Positions 25,951-36,452 of a DNA stretch of 53,290 bases are shown here, in pieces. Position 1 is the first letter of the stretch, and each line of letters starts with the position of its first letter. The notes under the pieces were generated by a model. It saw only the letters and a list, made by a program, of their open reading frames with translations. It made no database searches and was not told the origin of the DNA. The stretch spans positions 1-53,290 of the forward strand of contig DVEG01000007.1 of NCBI GenBank assembly GCA_015295835.1, given 5' to 3'. The position numbers and the translations under genes are program-made. Source of the stretch: Oscillatoriaceae cyanobacterium M7585_C2015_266. Lineage in GTDB: Bacteria; Cyanobacteriota; Cyanobacteriia; Cyanobacteriales; Oscillatoriaceae.

Positions 25951-26705
25951 TTAAATTTTCAATATTCCTGCATTTACACCGTTTTCTTTAAATATCTCGA
26001 CTACTCATTTTACCTGTTCTGGCGTCGGTTCTGGTGTTTCTTTTAGTTGTAATCATACCCTAATTGCTCCCACTTGTATTCTCCCATTTTGTGAAATGGT
26101 AAAATTTCTACTCTTTCTACATTATCTAACTTAGTAATAAATTTGGCAAGCCCTTCGACATTTTCTAAAGCATCGGTTAAACCCGGCACCAAGACAAAAC
26201 GAATCCACGTCGGTTTTTTAATTTCTCTGAGATACTCTGCTAATTGAAGAGTTGGAGCGAGCGCTACCCCCACAACCTTAAGATAAATTTTTGGCTCAAA
26301 AGATTTGATATCCAATAGCACCAAATCCGTATAATCCAACACAGGTTTTGCCGCACTTAAATTAACATAACCAGAAGTATCAAGGGCGGTGTGAATTCCC
26401 AAGGCTTTGCAGCGGCGGAAAATTTCTCTAACAAATTCTGGCTGCATCAACGGTTCGCCGCCACTGACAGTGACACCACCACTAGAAAAGCGCATGTAAG
26501 AGCGATATTTGTGAATTTCTACAATCAATTCGTCAACTGTTATTTCTTTCCCTTCTTCAAAGTTGCGACAATCAGGATTATGGCAGTAAAGACAGCGCAA
26601 AGGGCAGCCCTGAGTAAAGATAACAAATCTAATACCAGGACCATCTACAGTGCCGCAGGTTTCTACTGAGTGAATTTTACCAGCAATGGAGGTTTGGGTT
26701 ATCAT
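25951..26705 (-). pseudogene. pflA: pyruvate formate-lyase activating enzyme, C-terminally frameshifted
   Basis: The intact part encodes 220 residues with radical-SAM motifs: GTVDGPGIRFVIFTQGC, CLYCHNPDC (CxxxCxxC cluster) and VSGGEPLMQPEF. The frame stops at 26,043 after GYDYN. Adding one C restores a family-like tail (LKETPEPTPEQVK, then VVEIFKENGVNA) to a stop at 25,951, but with an internal TGA. The restored length of about 251 codons matches E. coli PflA at 246 residues. So one base deletion plus one nonsense remove the last roughly 28 residues. Residual activity of a 220-residue protein cannot be excluded, but the partner pflB is also broken. Its position between pflB and hoxW is co-directional with both. 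Confidence 0.85.
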
Positions 26706-26777
26706 TGTTTAGGCCGGGATTAAGGATTGACAATAATGGGGATAGCCGCCAACTGAGCTAAATATTAAATTAAATAA

Positions 26778-29058
26778 TTAAATGTGTTCGTGGAAAGTTC
26801 GGTTAATTACGTCGAGCTGTTGTTCACGAGTGAGTTTGATGAAGTTGACGGCGTAACCAGAAACACGGATAGTAAGTTGTGGGTATTTTTCTGGGTGTTC
26901 CATCGCTTCTAAAAGGGTTTGGCGATCAAGAACGTTGACGTTAATGTGATGTCCTCCGTCGTGGAAATATCCGTCGAGCATTCCTATTAGATTGTTGATT
27001 TTATCGGCTTCTGTTTTTCCTAGGGCTTTCGGTAGAATAGAGAAGGTATAGGAAATGCCATCTTGTGCATGTTCGTAGGGAATTTTGGCGACGGAAGCCA
27101 TAGAAGCGATCGCTCCTTTCATATCTCGTCCGTGCATCGGGTTTGCTCCCGGTGCAAATAGTTCGCCTGCTTTGCGTTTGTCTGGCGTGTTGCCTGTTTT
27201 CTTCCCGTATACTACATTGGAGGTAATAGTGAGAACTGATTGAGTAGGCACTGCATTGCGATAGGTTTTCTGCTTGCGCAGTTTGTTCATAAATTCTTTG
27301 ACGAGATTGGCAGCTATCTCATCAACGCGCTCGTCATTATTCCCGTATTTGGGATAATCTCCTTCAATTTGATAATCTACGGCTAAGCCTAGTTCGTTGC
27401 GGATGACTTTGACTTTGGCATATTTCATCGCTGAAAAAGCGTCTGCTACTACTGATAATCCCGCAACTCCACACGCCATCGTTCTTAAAATATCGCGATC
27501 GTGCAGCGCCATTTCAAGACGCTCGTAGCAGTATTTATCATGCATGTAGTGGATAACATTGAGGGTGTTGATGTACAATTTCGCAAGCCACTCAAGTAAG
27601 TGATCAAATTTTGCTTTTACTTCTTCATAATTTAGATAATCTCCCGTGACGGGGGCAAATTCTGGCCCTACTTGTTCGCCGGATAATTCGTCTTTGCCAC
27701 CATTAATGGCATACAGTAATGCTTTTGCTAGGTTAGCACGGGCTCCAAAAAATTGCATCTGTTTGCCTATGCGCATAGCGCTGACGCAGCAAGCGATCGC
27801 ATAGTCATCGCCATATTCCGGACGCATTAAATCATCATTTTCGTACTGTGTCGAGCATGTATCTATTGATACTTTCGCACAGTAGCGCTTAAAGTTAAGA
27901 GGCAAGCGTTCTGACCACAAAATCGTTAGATTAGGTTCCGGTGCTGGTCCTAAATTATACAGGGTATGTAGGAAACGGAAACTATTTTTAGTAACAAGAG
28001 GGCGCCCGTCTACTCCCATACCACCAATGCACTCTGTTACCCAGGTTGGCTCGCCTGAAAATAGCTCATTGTATTCTGGCGTCCGCAAGAAACGCACCAT
28101 CCTCAGTTTGATTACGAAATCGTCAATAATTTCTTGCGCTTCTGATTCCGTAAGAGTACCGTTTTTTAAGTCGCGCTCAAAATAAATATCGAGGAAGGTA
28201 GAAACCCGCCCCAAAGACATCGCAGCTCCATTTTGTTCTTTGACTGCGCCTAAATAGGCAAAGTATGTCCACTGCACTGCTTCTTTGGCGTTGGCGGCAG
28301 GGCGGCTAATATCAAATCCGTAAGCAGCCGCCATTTCTTTTAGTTCTTTCAGAGCGCGAATTTGCTCGGAAATTTCTTCGCGTAGTCGAATAGTCGATTC
28401 ATCCATGACATCGACTTCTAAAAATTCCTGTTGCTGTTGTTTATCTGCAATCAGACGATCAACGCCGTATAAAGCTACGCGCCTATAATCTCCGATAATC
28501 CGCCCCCTCCCATAAGCATCGGGTAAGCCAGTGATAATTCCGGAGTGCCGCGCTTTTTTCATTTCGCGGGTATAGGCATCAAAAACTCCGTCATTGTGAG
28601 TTTTACGGTATTTGGTAAATATTTTTTCTATTTGCGGATCGAGTTTGTAGCCATAAGCTTCTAAACTGGTTTTGACTACTCGAATTCCCCCGAAAGGCAT
28701 AATAGCTCGTTTTAAGGGTTTGTCGGTTTGTAAGCCGACTATTTTCTCTAAGTCGCGATCAATGTATCCTGGTGGTGGGAAGTAATCGTTGAAACGACTT
28801 TTACGTCTGCATCTAAAATTCCTTTGGCTCGTTTTTCTTTCATTAAGTTGCCAACTTTCCCCCACAGTATTTTGGTGCGTTCTGTCGGTTCTGCTAAAAA
28901 TGATTCGTCGCCTTCATAAGGAGTGTAATTTTTTTGTATGAAATCGCGAACGTCTATTTCTTTTGTCCATTTCCCCGGAATAAAACCTTGCCATTGATTG
29001 TCAGCACTTTTGAGGTTTTCAGTTTCAGAAAACTTGGCTGTTCAAGTATTGCTGTCAT
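26778..29058 (-). pseudogene. pflB: pyruvate formate-lyase with two N-terminal frameshifts
   Basis: Most of the enzyme is preserved: [23 protein letters not shown], the twin-Cys active site [10 protein letters not shown], and the C-terminal glycyl-radical motif RVSGYAV followed by NRTFHEHI. The first 95 codons are broken. From ATG 29058 the start MTAILEQ shifts at about 29,038-29,043; the next frame reads [20 protein letters not shown] and VVSTITSH; a second one-base loss at about 28,770-28,780 returns to [21 protein letters not shown]. Total length is 2281 nt; adding two bases gives 760 codons, exactly the E. coli PflB length. The only long frame left lacks a natural start. AGGA lies 6 nt upstream of ATG 29058. 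Functional PFL is unlikely unless these are assembly errors. Confidence 0.9.
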
Positions 29059-29354
29059 AATATCCTTTTCCTATTCTGCCATGAATGTTTATTCTTGTCT
29101 CCTCTCTTAACCTAGCAATTTTTTGATAATTTTTTTATTAATTTTATATTAATTTAATTTTTGGTTTAGAAAAATTATAGAGATTTTATCGATATTGCTA
29201 AAGTAGAGTTCGCCTGAATTAAAGAGCATTTTTTGTAGTACTTATAATTGATTGTGGGGGGAAGCCCGCACTCTTATAATTACTATCTATAAAAAAATAG
29301 GCGGCAATAAAACCGCCTGTATGGTAAGCTAAAAATTATTAGAACAAAGAAATG
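29059..29354 (-). promoter_or_regulatory. pflB leader after hoxH
   Basis: 296 bp between hoxH and the pflB remnant. The hoxH-proximal end carries a strong terminator (separate entry); the rest is AT-rich and must have held the pfl promoter. A TATATTAATTT-like stretch occurs around 29,145-29,160. No ORF seen. Confidence 0.45.
29291..29318 (-). terminator. Rho-independent terminator after hoxH
   Basis: Leftward, the AGGCGG / CCGCCT stem (6 bp, 8-nt loop) is followed at once by seven U (A-run 29,291-29,297). It lies 36 nt past the hoxH stop, so the hoxEFUYH transcript probably ends here and pfl-hoxW-hypAB needs a separate promoter. Confidence 0.85.
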
Positions 29355-30779
29355 TCATTCCCGATACACTTTATTGACAATCGTACCATCTGCAGCGACT
29401 AATTCGACGTATAAAGGCATTTGACCGGCTGCGTGAGTAGAACAGCTTAAACAGGGGTCATAGGCGCGAATTCCGGCTTCTACACGGTTGAGCATACCTT
29501 CAGTAATTTCGTTTCCGTGAATGTAATGCTTGGCAATTTGAGTAACAGTTTTGTTCATTGCCAAGTTATTTTGACCGGTGGCAATAATCAAGTTAACTTT
29601 TTTAATTAAGCCATTTTCGTCTACTTGATAGTGATGGAATAGAGTGCCGCGTGGAGCTTCGCTGACGCCGACACCTTCAAGTTGGTTAATGCCGGCGGTG
29701 GCGCGGGTACGGGTGGAAACAATATCGGGATCTTCTACGAGTCGCTCAATTGCTTCAACAGCGGCGAGAATTTCAATCAAGCGAGCGTAGTGATACATGA
29801 AAGAAGAAGTGGCAATTCTGCCGACGCGATCGCGAAATTCTTGTAATTCTTTATTCGCGTCAGGAGTGCTAATATAGTTACAAACATTGAGGCGAGCCAG
29901 AGGACCTACACGATAAATGCCGTCGGGATATCCCAGAGGTTTATAGTAGGGAAATTTTAGATAAGACCAGGGTTCAATAGCTTCGCCGATATAATCTTGA
30001 TAGTCATCTTCACTGAGATTATCGGCGACAATATTGCCTTCGGAATCTACAAAACGAATATTACCTCCGTAGTGTTCCCATTCGCCATTTTTGCCGACTA
30101 AACCCATGAATAGAGAGGGGAATTTACCGAAAACTTCTACTTCGGTGCTAAACTGATCAAGAAGGCGCTTGAAGAGGGCGAGAGCCATTTCAGTAGTAGC
30201 GCGGGCTTCTGGGAGGCGCTCTCGTATCCAGGCGCGGGATTCTTCAGTTAGAGGCGATCGCACCCCCCCAGGCACTGCCCAAGCAGGGTGAATTTTCTTA
30301 GCTCCCAGTAATTCAATAATTTTCTGCCCAAATTGTCGTAGCCGAATTCCCTTACGAGCCAATTCCGGATCGGCAGACATTAGCCCAAAGATATTACGCG
30401 TAGATGGATTGCTATCCCAACCTAACAGAAAATCCGGACTGCTGAGGTGAAAAAATGACAGAGCGTGCGACTGTAAAATTTGTGCCACATTCATCAGGCG
30501 GCGTAATTTTTCCCCGGCAGGCGGTACTTTTACTGCCTGAATTTTATCTCCTGTTTTTGCCGATGCCAGTAAGTGACTAACTGGACAAATTCCGCAGATT
30601 CTTGCAGTTATTCCTGCCATTTCCCACATTGGGCGCCCTTCACAGAATTTCTCGAATCCCCGAAATTCTACGACGTGAAAGTGAGCGTTTTCTACTTCTT
30701 TTGCATCATTTAAAAAAATCGATATTTTTGCGTGACCTTCTATTCGCGTAACAGGATCTATTACAATTGTCTTAGACAT
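29355..30779 (-). CDS. hoxH: bidirectional [NiFe] hydrogenase large subunit HoxH
   Basis: This is the catalytic subunit of the NAD(P)-linked bidirectional hydrogenase, 474 residues. It carries both Ni-Fe ligand motifs: [10 protein letters not shown] (Cys62, Cys65) near the N-terminus and DPCLSCSTH (Cys443, Cys446) near the C-terminus. Cleavage after His449 by HoxW would remove the 25-residue tail. N-terminal [12 protein letters not shown] is diagnostic. SD GGAGGG lies 7 nt before ATG 30779, the strongest ribosome site in the cluster. It is the last of five hox genes, with a terminator 36 nt downstream. It can produce or take up H2 depending on electron supply. No residue loss seen. Confidence 0.98.
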   Translation of the reverse strand: MSKTIVIDPVTRIEGHAKISIFLNDAKEVENAHFHVVEFRGFEKFCEGRPMWEMAGITARICGICPVSHLLASAKTGDKIQAVKVPPAGEKLRRLMNVAQILQSHALSFFHLSSPDFLLGWDSNPSTRNIFGLMSADPELARKGIRLRQFGQKIIELLGAKKIHPAWAVPGGVRSPLTEESRAWIRERLPEARATTEMALALFKRLLDQFSTEVEVFGKFPSLFMGLVGKNGEWEHYGGNIRFVDSEGNIVADNLSEDDYQDYIGEAIEPWSYLKFPYYKPLGYPDGIYRVGPLARLNVCNYISTPDANKELQEFRDRVGRIATSSFMYHYARLIEILAAVEAIERLVEDPDIVSTRTRATAGINQLEGVGVSEAPRGTLFHHYQVDENGLIKKVNLIIATGQNNLAMNKTVTQIAKHYIHGNEITEGMLNRVEAGIRAYDPCLSCSTHAAGQMPLYVELVAADGTIVNKVYRE

Positions 30780-30853
30780 AATAATTCCCTCCTTTTTTAT
30801 CCATATAAAATTAGAGAAGCGCTTTTAGATCGCCTTTCTAATTTTATTTGCGC

Positions 30854-31402
30854 TCAGCCAAACTTAATCATTTCCCTTCCTACCATAGCTGGTTTTTCGC
30901 CGCTGAGCAAAGGAGAAATTGCTGCCCAAATTCTTTCTGCTGAAGGGGGGCAGCCGGGCATAAAGATATCAACGTCCACGACTTCATGCACAGGCTTTAC
31001 GCGTTCAAGTAATTCCGGCACAATTCCTGGAAAATGTGGCAATTGTGCATTTTCATCTCCCAATTCCAGATAACAGCGCTTCAAAACTGGCTCGGTACCT
31101 TTGAGCATATTTCGCATAGCGGGGACGTTGGCTGTTACCGCACAATCACCAAAAGAAATTAATAATTTCGTGCGTTCTCTCACCCGTTTGAGCAAGTGTA
31201 AATTTTCTTCATTTGCCACTGCTCCTTCTATTAAGCAGACATCGACATTTTCGGGATAGTCTTTAATGTCGGAGCCAACCGGGCTATAAACCACCTCTAC
31301 TTTTTCAGCCAAATCGAATAGTAATTCATCCAAATCCAAGAAAGACATGTGACAGCCAGAGCAGCCAGCAAGCCAAATTGTTGCTAATTTTATTTTTTCC
31401 AT
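30854..31402 (-). CDS. hoxY: bidirectional hydrogenase small subunit HoxY
   Basis: The small subunit (182 residues) passes electrons between HoxH and the diaphorase through one 4Fe-4S cluster. Landmarks: [12 protein letters not shown] (Cys14, Cys17), [17 protein letters not shown] and [14 protein letters not shown]. The C-terminus ends soon after [18 protein letters not shown], as in short HoxY, with no Tat signal, so it is cytosolic. The start is ATG 31402 with GGGATAAAAA upstream. It follows hoxU by 29 bp. Confidence 0.97.
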   Translation of the reverse strand: MEKIKLATIWLAGCSGCHMSFLDLDELLFDLAEKVEVVYSPVGSDIKDYPENVDVCLIEGAVANEENLHLLKRVRERTKLLISFGDCAVTANVPAMRNMLKGTEPVLKRCYLELGDENAQLPHFPGIVPELLERVKPVHEVVDVDIFMPGCPPSAERIWAAISPLLSGEKPAMVGREMIKFG

Positions 31403-31431
31403 TTTTTATCCCCTATCCCGATTAGCGAGAA

Positions 31432-32148
31432 TTACAGAATCCACTCTTTCTTGTGACGTGCTGTAACGAGAAATTCAAGCTTAGAGCGATCGTGAATCAT
31501 TTCTGCTACTGTCGAGCCTTTACGGAAAATCGCACCCGTTGGGCAGGCTTCTACACATTTGCCGCAACTTGTACAGGCATCTACTTCCCCCCAAGGTTGA
31601 TTTAATCCGGTGACTACTTTTGCTTTGGCACCTCGATAAGCTACATCCCAAACGTGAGCGCCTTCAATTTCGTCGCACACTCGCACGCATCGTGTACACA
31701 TAACACAGCGGTTGTGATCGATGCCATATTGTTTGTGAGAAATATCGACTTCGCGAGTGGGGAATTGGTAAGGGAAGCGGGAGTGATCCATTCCCACTTC
31801 GATCGCTAAATCTTGCAATTCGCAATTTTCATTTGACACACACACCGCGCAGACATGATTGCCTTCTGCAAATAGCATTTCTACTATCATGCGGCGGTAT
31901 TCTTTTAACTTTTCGGTTTGTGTGTAGACTTCCATCCCTTCTACTGCCTGAGTTGTGCAGGAAGTGAAGAGTTTATTGCTGCCTTTTAATTCTACTAAGC
32001 ACAGCCGACAAGCGCCGACATCTGTCACGCCTTCTAAATGACACAGTGTTGGAATGCGAATTCCGGCTGCTTCTGCAGCTTTCAAAACTGTCTTGCCTTC
32101 TTCGACTGCTACGGGAATTCCGTCAATGGTTAATGTGATTACTGACAT
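31432..32148 (-). CDS. hoxU: hydrogenase diaphorase Fe-S subunit HoxU
   Basis: A 238-residue protein related to the N-terminal part of NuoG. It carries a 2Fe-2S ferredoxin motif (CHLEGVTDVGACRLCLVE, FTSC), the His-Cys3 4Fe-4S motif (EGNHVCAVCVSNENC), and two ferredoxin-like motifs (CVMCTRCVRVC; CTSCGKCVEACPTGAI). It relays electrons between HoxF and HoxY. I start at ATG 32148 (SVITLTIDGIPVAVEEG) with AAGGAA 6 nt upstream; a GTG or TTG further up would add a tail not found in HoxU. It is separated from hoxF by 119 bp, unusually long for this operon. Confidence 0.97.
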   Translation of the reverse strand: MSVITLTIDGIPVAVEEGKTVLKAAEAAGIRIPTLCHLEGVTDVGACRLCLVELKGSNKLFTSCTTQAVEGMEVYTQTEKLKEYRRMIVEMLFAEGNHVCAVCVSNENCELQDLAIEVGMDHSRFPYQFPTREVDISHKQYGIDHNRCVMCTRCVRVCDEIEGAHVWDVAYRGAKAKVVTGLNQPWGEVDACTSCGKCVEACPTGAIFRKGSTVAEMIHDRSKLEFLVTARHKKEWIL

Positions 32149-32267
32149 AATTTGTTCCTTGTTGTTTTTTTTTTGTTTCAGTTTTTGGTAATGGTTAATA
32201 AGTAATGGGGAATGGGAAAAGTATAATCCCAATAATTACCCATTACTATTTACCGTTCGTTTATTAT

Positions 32268-33905
32268 TTATTTGCCGACAGTAGTAGGCTGAGCTGCGCT
32301 CGCTACTTTACCATTGTCGCTGTGCTGCAAAAGTGCCAAATATTCTTCGCGGAAATAACGCAAAGTACTGAGGATAGGATTAGGCGCCGACTGCCCTAAA
32401 CCGCACAAGCTGGTTGCTTTCACCATATTGCAAAGTTGTTCTAATTTTTCTAAATCGGCTAGGGTTGCTTGTTTGTTAAGAATTTTGGTTAGCGCCTGAT
32501 ACATTTGTATAGTGCCGGCGCGACAGGGGATGCACTTGCCACAGCTTTCTTCACGGCAGAAATCCATATAGAATTTAGCGACTTCTACCATGCTTGTATT
32601 TTGATCCATAACTACCATGCCGCCGGAACCCATCATCGAGCCGAGTTCGATTAAAGATTCGTAATCGACTGGGGTATCAAGCAGGTGGGCAGGGATACAA
32701 CCACCGGAAGGGCCTCCAGTTTGTACAGCTTTGACTTCGCCGTCGGGCACACCGCCGCCCATTTCTTCAACGATTTCGCGCAAGGTTATGCCCATTGGAA
32801 CTTCGATTAATCCGTTATTGCGGATTTTACCGGTGAGGGAGAAGATTTTAGTACCTTTGCTTTTTTCGGTGCCAATGCTGGCATACCACTGAGCGCCTTC
32901 GCGGATGATGGCAGGGATGTTGGCGAAAGTTTCAACGTTATTGATGAGGGTTGGACGTCCCCATAAACCAGAAACGGCAGGGTAAGGGGGGCGGGGGTTA
33001 GGCATACCGCGCCCGCCTTCGATAGATTCGATGAGGGCGGTTTCTTCGCCGCAGACGAAGGCTCCAGCGCCGATGCGGATGTCTATTTTAAAGTCGAAGG
33101 GTGATTCGAAGATTTGGCTGCCGAGGAAGCCGTATTTTTTGGCTTGTTTGATGGCGATTTGCAAGCGTTCGATCGCTAGAGGGTATTCAGCACGAACGTA
33201 GATAAAGCCCTCGCTTGCGCCTACAGCGTAGCCTGCGATCGCCATTCCTTCTATAATTTTGTGCGGATCGCTTTCTAGCACAGAACGATCCATAAAAGCA
33301 CCGGGATCGCCTTCGTCGGCGTTACAGATTACGTATTTTTGCCCTGGTGGCATTTTGGCAACAGTTGCCCATTTCAAGCCTGTGGGATACCCAGCACCCC
33401 CGCGCCCCCGTAAGCCGCTTTTAGTGACTTCTTCTACTACTTCCGCGGGGCTCATATCGTGAATGACTTTATATAGGGATTGATAGCCGCCGACGGCGAT
33501 ATATTCTTCGATGCGCTCAGGATCGATTTTACCACTGTGCTCACGGACGATTTTCAACTGTTTGGTAAAAAATGGGTGTTTACTGTCACCTGCTTTAGCA
33601 GTAGCGGTGCCGCCGTTTATTTCATCGATAATGCTTGCGGCTTGTTCGGGTTTGACTTCTTCGTAGAATTTATCTAGCGGCTCCACTTGTACCAGTGGTC
33701 CTCGTCCGCAGAATCCCATGCAGCCGACTCCCACTACTTGCACGCGCTCGCTCAAGCCTAATTGTTTAACGGCGGTTTCTAGATTTTTCTTTACTGTAAG
33801 CGAGTTTGCTGCTTGGCAACCGGTAGAAGTACAGCAATGTACGCGGATACTTTTTTGAGCGACGCGCTCTTTCTCAGCAATCTCCTTTAATTCTGCTAAA
33901 TCCAT
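32268..33905 (-). CDS. hoxF: hydrogenase diaphorase NAD(P)H subunit HoxF
   Basis: The 545-residue NuoF-like subunit holds the FMN and NAD(P)H sites. In order: thioredoxin-like 2Fe-2S region (VHCCTSTGCQ, GVGCMGFCGRGP), FMN/NADH glycine loop SGLRGRGGAGYPTGLKW, NADEGDPGAFMDRSVLE, GAGAFVCGEETALIESIEG, and the 4Fe-4S ligands ESCGKCIPCRAGT with SLCGLG. It exchanges hydride with NAD(P)H, coupling H2 to the pyridine pool. ATG 33905 directly follows the hoxE block, 60 bp away. All cofactor residues seem intact. Confidence 0.98.
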   Translation of the reverse strand: MDLAELKEIAEKERVAQKSIRVHCCTSTGCQAANSLTVKKNLETAVKQLGLSERVQVVGVGCMGFCGRGPLVQVEPLDKFYEEVKPEQAASIIDEINGGTATAKAGDSKHPFFTKQLKIVREHSGKIDPERIEEYIAVGGYQSLYKVIHDMSPAEVVEEVTKSGLRGRGGAGYPTGLKWATVAKMPPGQKYVICNADEGDPGAFMDRSVLESDPHKIIEGMAIAGYAVGASEGFIYVRAEYPLAIERLQIAIKQAKKYGFLGSQIFESPFDFKIDIRIGAGAFVCGEETALIESIEGGRGMPNPRPPYPAVSGLWGRPTLINNVETFANIPAIIREGAQWYASIGTEKSKGTKIFSLTGKIRNNGLIEVPMGITLREIVEEMGGGVPDGEVKAVQTGGPSGGCIPAHLLDTPVDYESLIELGSMMGSGGMVVMDQNTSMVEVAKFYMDFCREESCGKCIPCRAGTIQMYQALTKILNKQATLADLEKLEQLCNMVKATSLCGLGQSAPNPILSTLRYFREEYLALLQHSDNGKVASAAQPTTVGK

Positions 33906-33965
33906 AGTGTTTTCACCTACTAATCAAGGAGCCTGGAATAGCCTAATTCTCAGCTAATGACAGTC

Positions 33966-34496
33966 TTATTTCTGCTTCATCCATTCTTTGATTTTTTCCA
34001 GTACTGACTCTGGCGTTTGCTTAGGTGCGACAGCACCATCGAATACCACTGCCGGTGCAATGCCACACGCTCCTATACAACGTGCCGTCAGTAGAGAAAC
34101 CTGCCCGTCTGGTGTTGTTTCTCCAGCCTTGATCCCTGTATGTTTCTCCAACGCCGATAGCACTTCGCCGCCGCCTTTGACATAACAAGCTGTACCTAGA
34201 CAGACAATGCAAGTGTGGGCGCCGCTGGGTTTTAGGGAAAATAGGTGGTAGAATGTAGCGACACCATATACTTTGCTCAGGGGTAGTTTTAGCCCCCTGG
34301 CTATATAAATCAGTACGTCTTCTTCTAGGTAACCAAAAGCTTCTTGAGCTTTGTGTAGCACTTCGATGAGCGAATCTTGACGGTATTGATTTCGCTTCAT
34401 CGTTATTTCTAGTGCTTTGAAGCGCTTGTCACCGCTAGGATGTTCTTGAACGTCTGGTTTTGTTTCTTTCGCTTTACTCTTAACAGCAGTTTGCAT
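33966..34496 (-). CDS. hoxE: hydrogenase diaphorase subunit HoxE
   Basis: A NuoE-like 176-residue 2Fe-2S protein and the first gene of the hox cluster. Four cluster ligands are visible in CLGTACYVKGGGEV and CIGACGIAPAV, with the helix-rich N-terminal part (NQYRQDSLIEVLHKAQEAFGYL, KVYGVATFYHLFSLKP) of the family. I choose ATG 34496 (QTAVKSKAKETKPD) with AAGGAT about 9 nt upstream; a GTG at 34526 is less likely. It may be the ferredoxin-interacting subunit of Hox, which would fit electrons from NifJ. Divergent from gap1. Confidence 0.96.
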   Translation of the reverse strand: MQTAVKSKAKETKPDVQEHPSGDKRFKALEITMKRNQYRQDSLIEVLHKAQEAFGYLEEDVLIYIARGLKLPLSKVYGVATFYHLFSLKPSGAHTCIVCLGTACYVKGGGEVLSALEKHTGIKAGETTPDGQVSLLTARCIGACGIAPAVVFDGAVAPKQTPESVLEKIKEWMKQK

Positions 34497-35126
34497 GGCT
34501 ATTATCCTTTTATGCTGTGTTAGCACGGCGGAAGTCAGGGTAGGGCGAGCGCCGTCTCCCGTCTCGTAAACCTTTGAAATTTTTATGCTTTGCGGGCTAT
34601 TTCACCCGTCAGTCTTTCGCTTTTATTTATAAATCTCAATCAAATTAATGATGGGGATCTCCTATTTTTTAAGACTTTGACACGAGTTGTCTTTGTCATG
34701 CAGTAAATTACATGATCTTTTTAGGATTGCTTCACTAACGTTTCCTCTTTTCTTCCCCGATCTTAATATACCCTTTAATAATGCCTGTATGTTCCTGACA
34801 ACATTTTTTGTTAAAAAGTGTAAATATGGCCCGGGCTGGCGACTGGTGTTGTAATCAAGTTTTATCAGTTGAGATTTTCTCCTTTAGCTGCCGCCATCCT
34901 CAACAATAATAAAACCTTAATGACTACAAGAAAAAATTTATAATCTTTTTTTAATATTTTGATGATATTAAAACGGGTAATTGAATAGCTACCGAAACAA
35001 GTATTTTACCATTTTTAATAAATTTATAAACAAAATTATTAAACGAAAATTAACTAATTGACAACAATATCTATGAGGTATGAAGATGTATAAAGCAGGA
35101 AGAGTGGGCCAAGGAAAGGGAGGAAA
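34497..35126. promoter_or_regulatory. divergent hox / gap1 control region
   Basis: 630 bp between hoxE (leftward) and the small ORF ahead of gap1 (rightward), AT-rich in its right half. It must hold the hox promoter. A TTGACA at about 35,057 is followed by TATAAA 24 nt later, too far for a standard promoter. Cyanobacterial hox promoters are known to be LexA and AbrB targets, but no site could be assigned here. No tRNA or ncRNA recognised. Confidence 0.5.
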
Positions 35127-35279
35127 ATGACATGGGCGATCGCAACGGAAACTAAAACTTTTCTAAAGCCTTTTTCCTGTTTTCAAAACTCTTCCAACCT
35201 TTACCTTGACTTGCTTTCAGAGTGCCTGAGCTTTATCGTCGCAGCAAAAATCGGCGGTATTATTCAAAGTGTGACAGCA

Positions 35280-35291
<12 letters not shown>
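35127..35291 (+). CDS. candidate 54-residue leader ORF before gap1
   Basis: ATG 35127 has an excellent SD (AAAGGGAGG, 4 nt upstream) and runs 54 codons to TAA 35289-35291, ending 30 nt before the gap1 start. The peptide begins MTWAIATETKTF and ends in a hydrophobic CLSFIVAAKIGGIIQSV segment that could be one short membrane helix. A HIP1 octamer lies in codons 4-6. I know no homologue. It may be a leader peptide or translationally coupled small protein, or chance: the SD is the best evidence. Its stop sits in the loop of a hairpin just upstream of the gap1 ribosome site. Confidence 0.4.
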
Positions 35292-36344
<1,053 letters not shown>

Positions 36345-36361
36345 TTTGGGGTGAGAATAAG

Positions 36362-36393
36362 GGGCGAAGCATTTTTGTATAGATGCTTTGCCC
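36362..36393 (+). terminator. hairpin downstream of gap1
   Basis: Stem GGGCGAAGCAT / ATGCTTTGCCC (11 bp, one mismatch, about 10-nt loop) begins 18 nt after the gap1 stop. It lacks a U-run, so it is a probable rather than certain terminator, and it would also insulate against the convergent gene. Confidence 0.6.
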
Positions 36394-36452
36394 TTGATTG
36401 AATGTATTAAATGGAGCGATTTTTTTATTTTTTGTTACCGATTCGTTGTTTC

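Noticed and set aside
26043-29058. pfl lesions as sequencing error
   Set aside because: Not fully excluded, but about 40 other genes show no such indels and pflA also has a substitution-type stop, so true decay is favoured.
35057-35100. TTGACA-TATAAA promoter for gap1
   Set aside because: Spacing of 24 nt is outside the normal 16-18 range.
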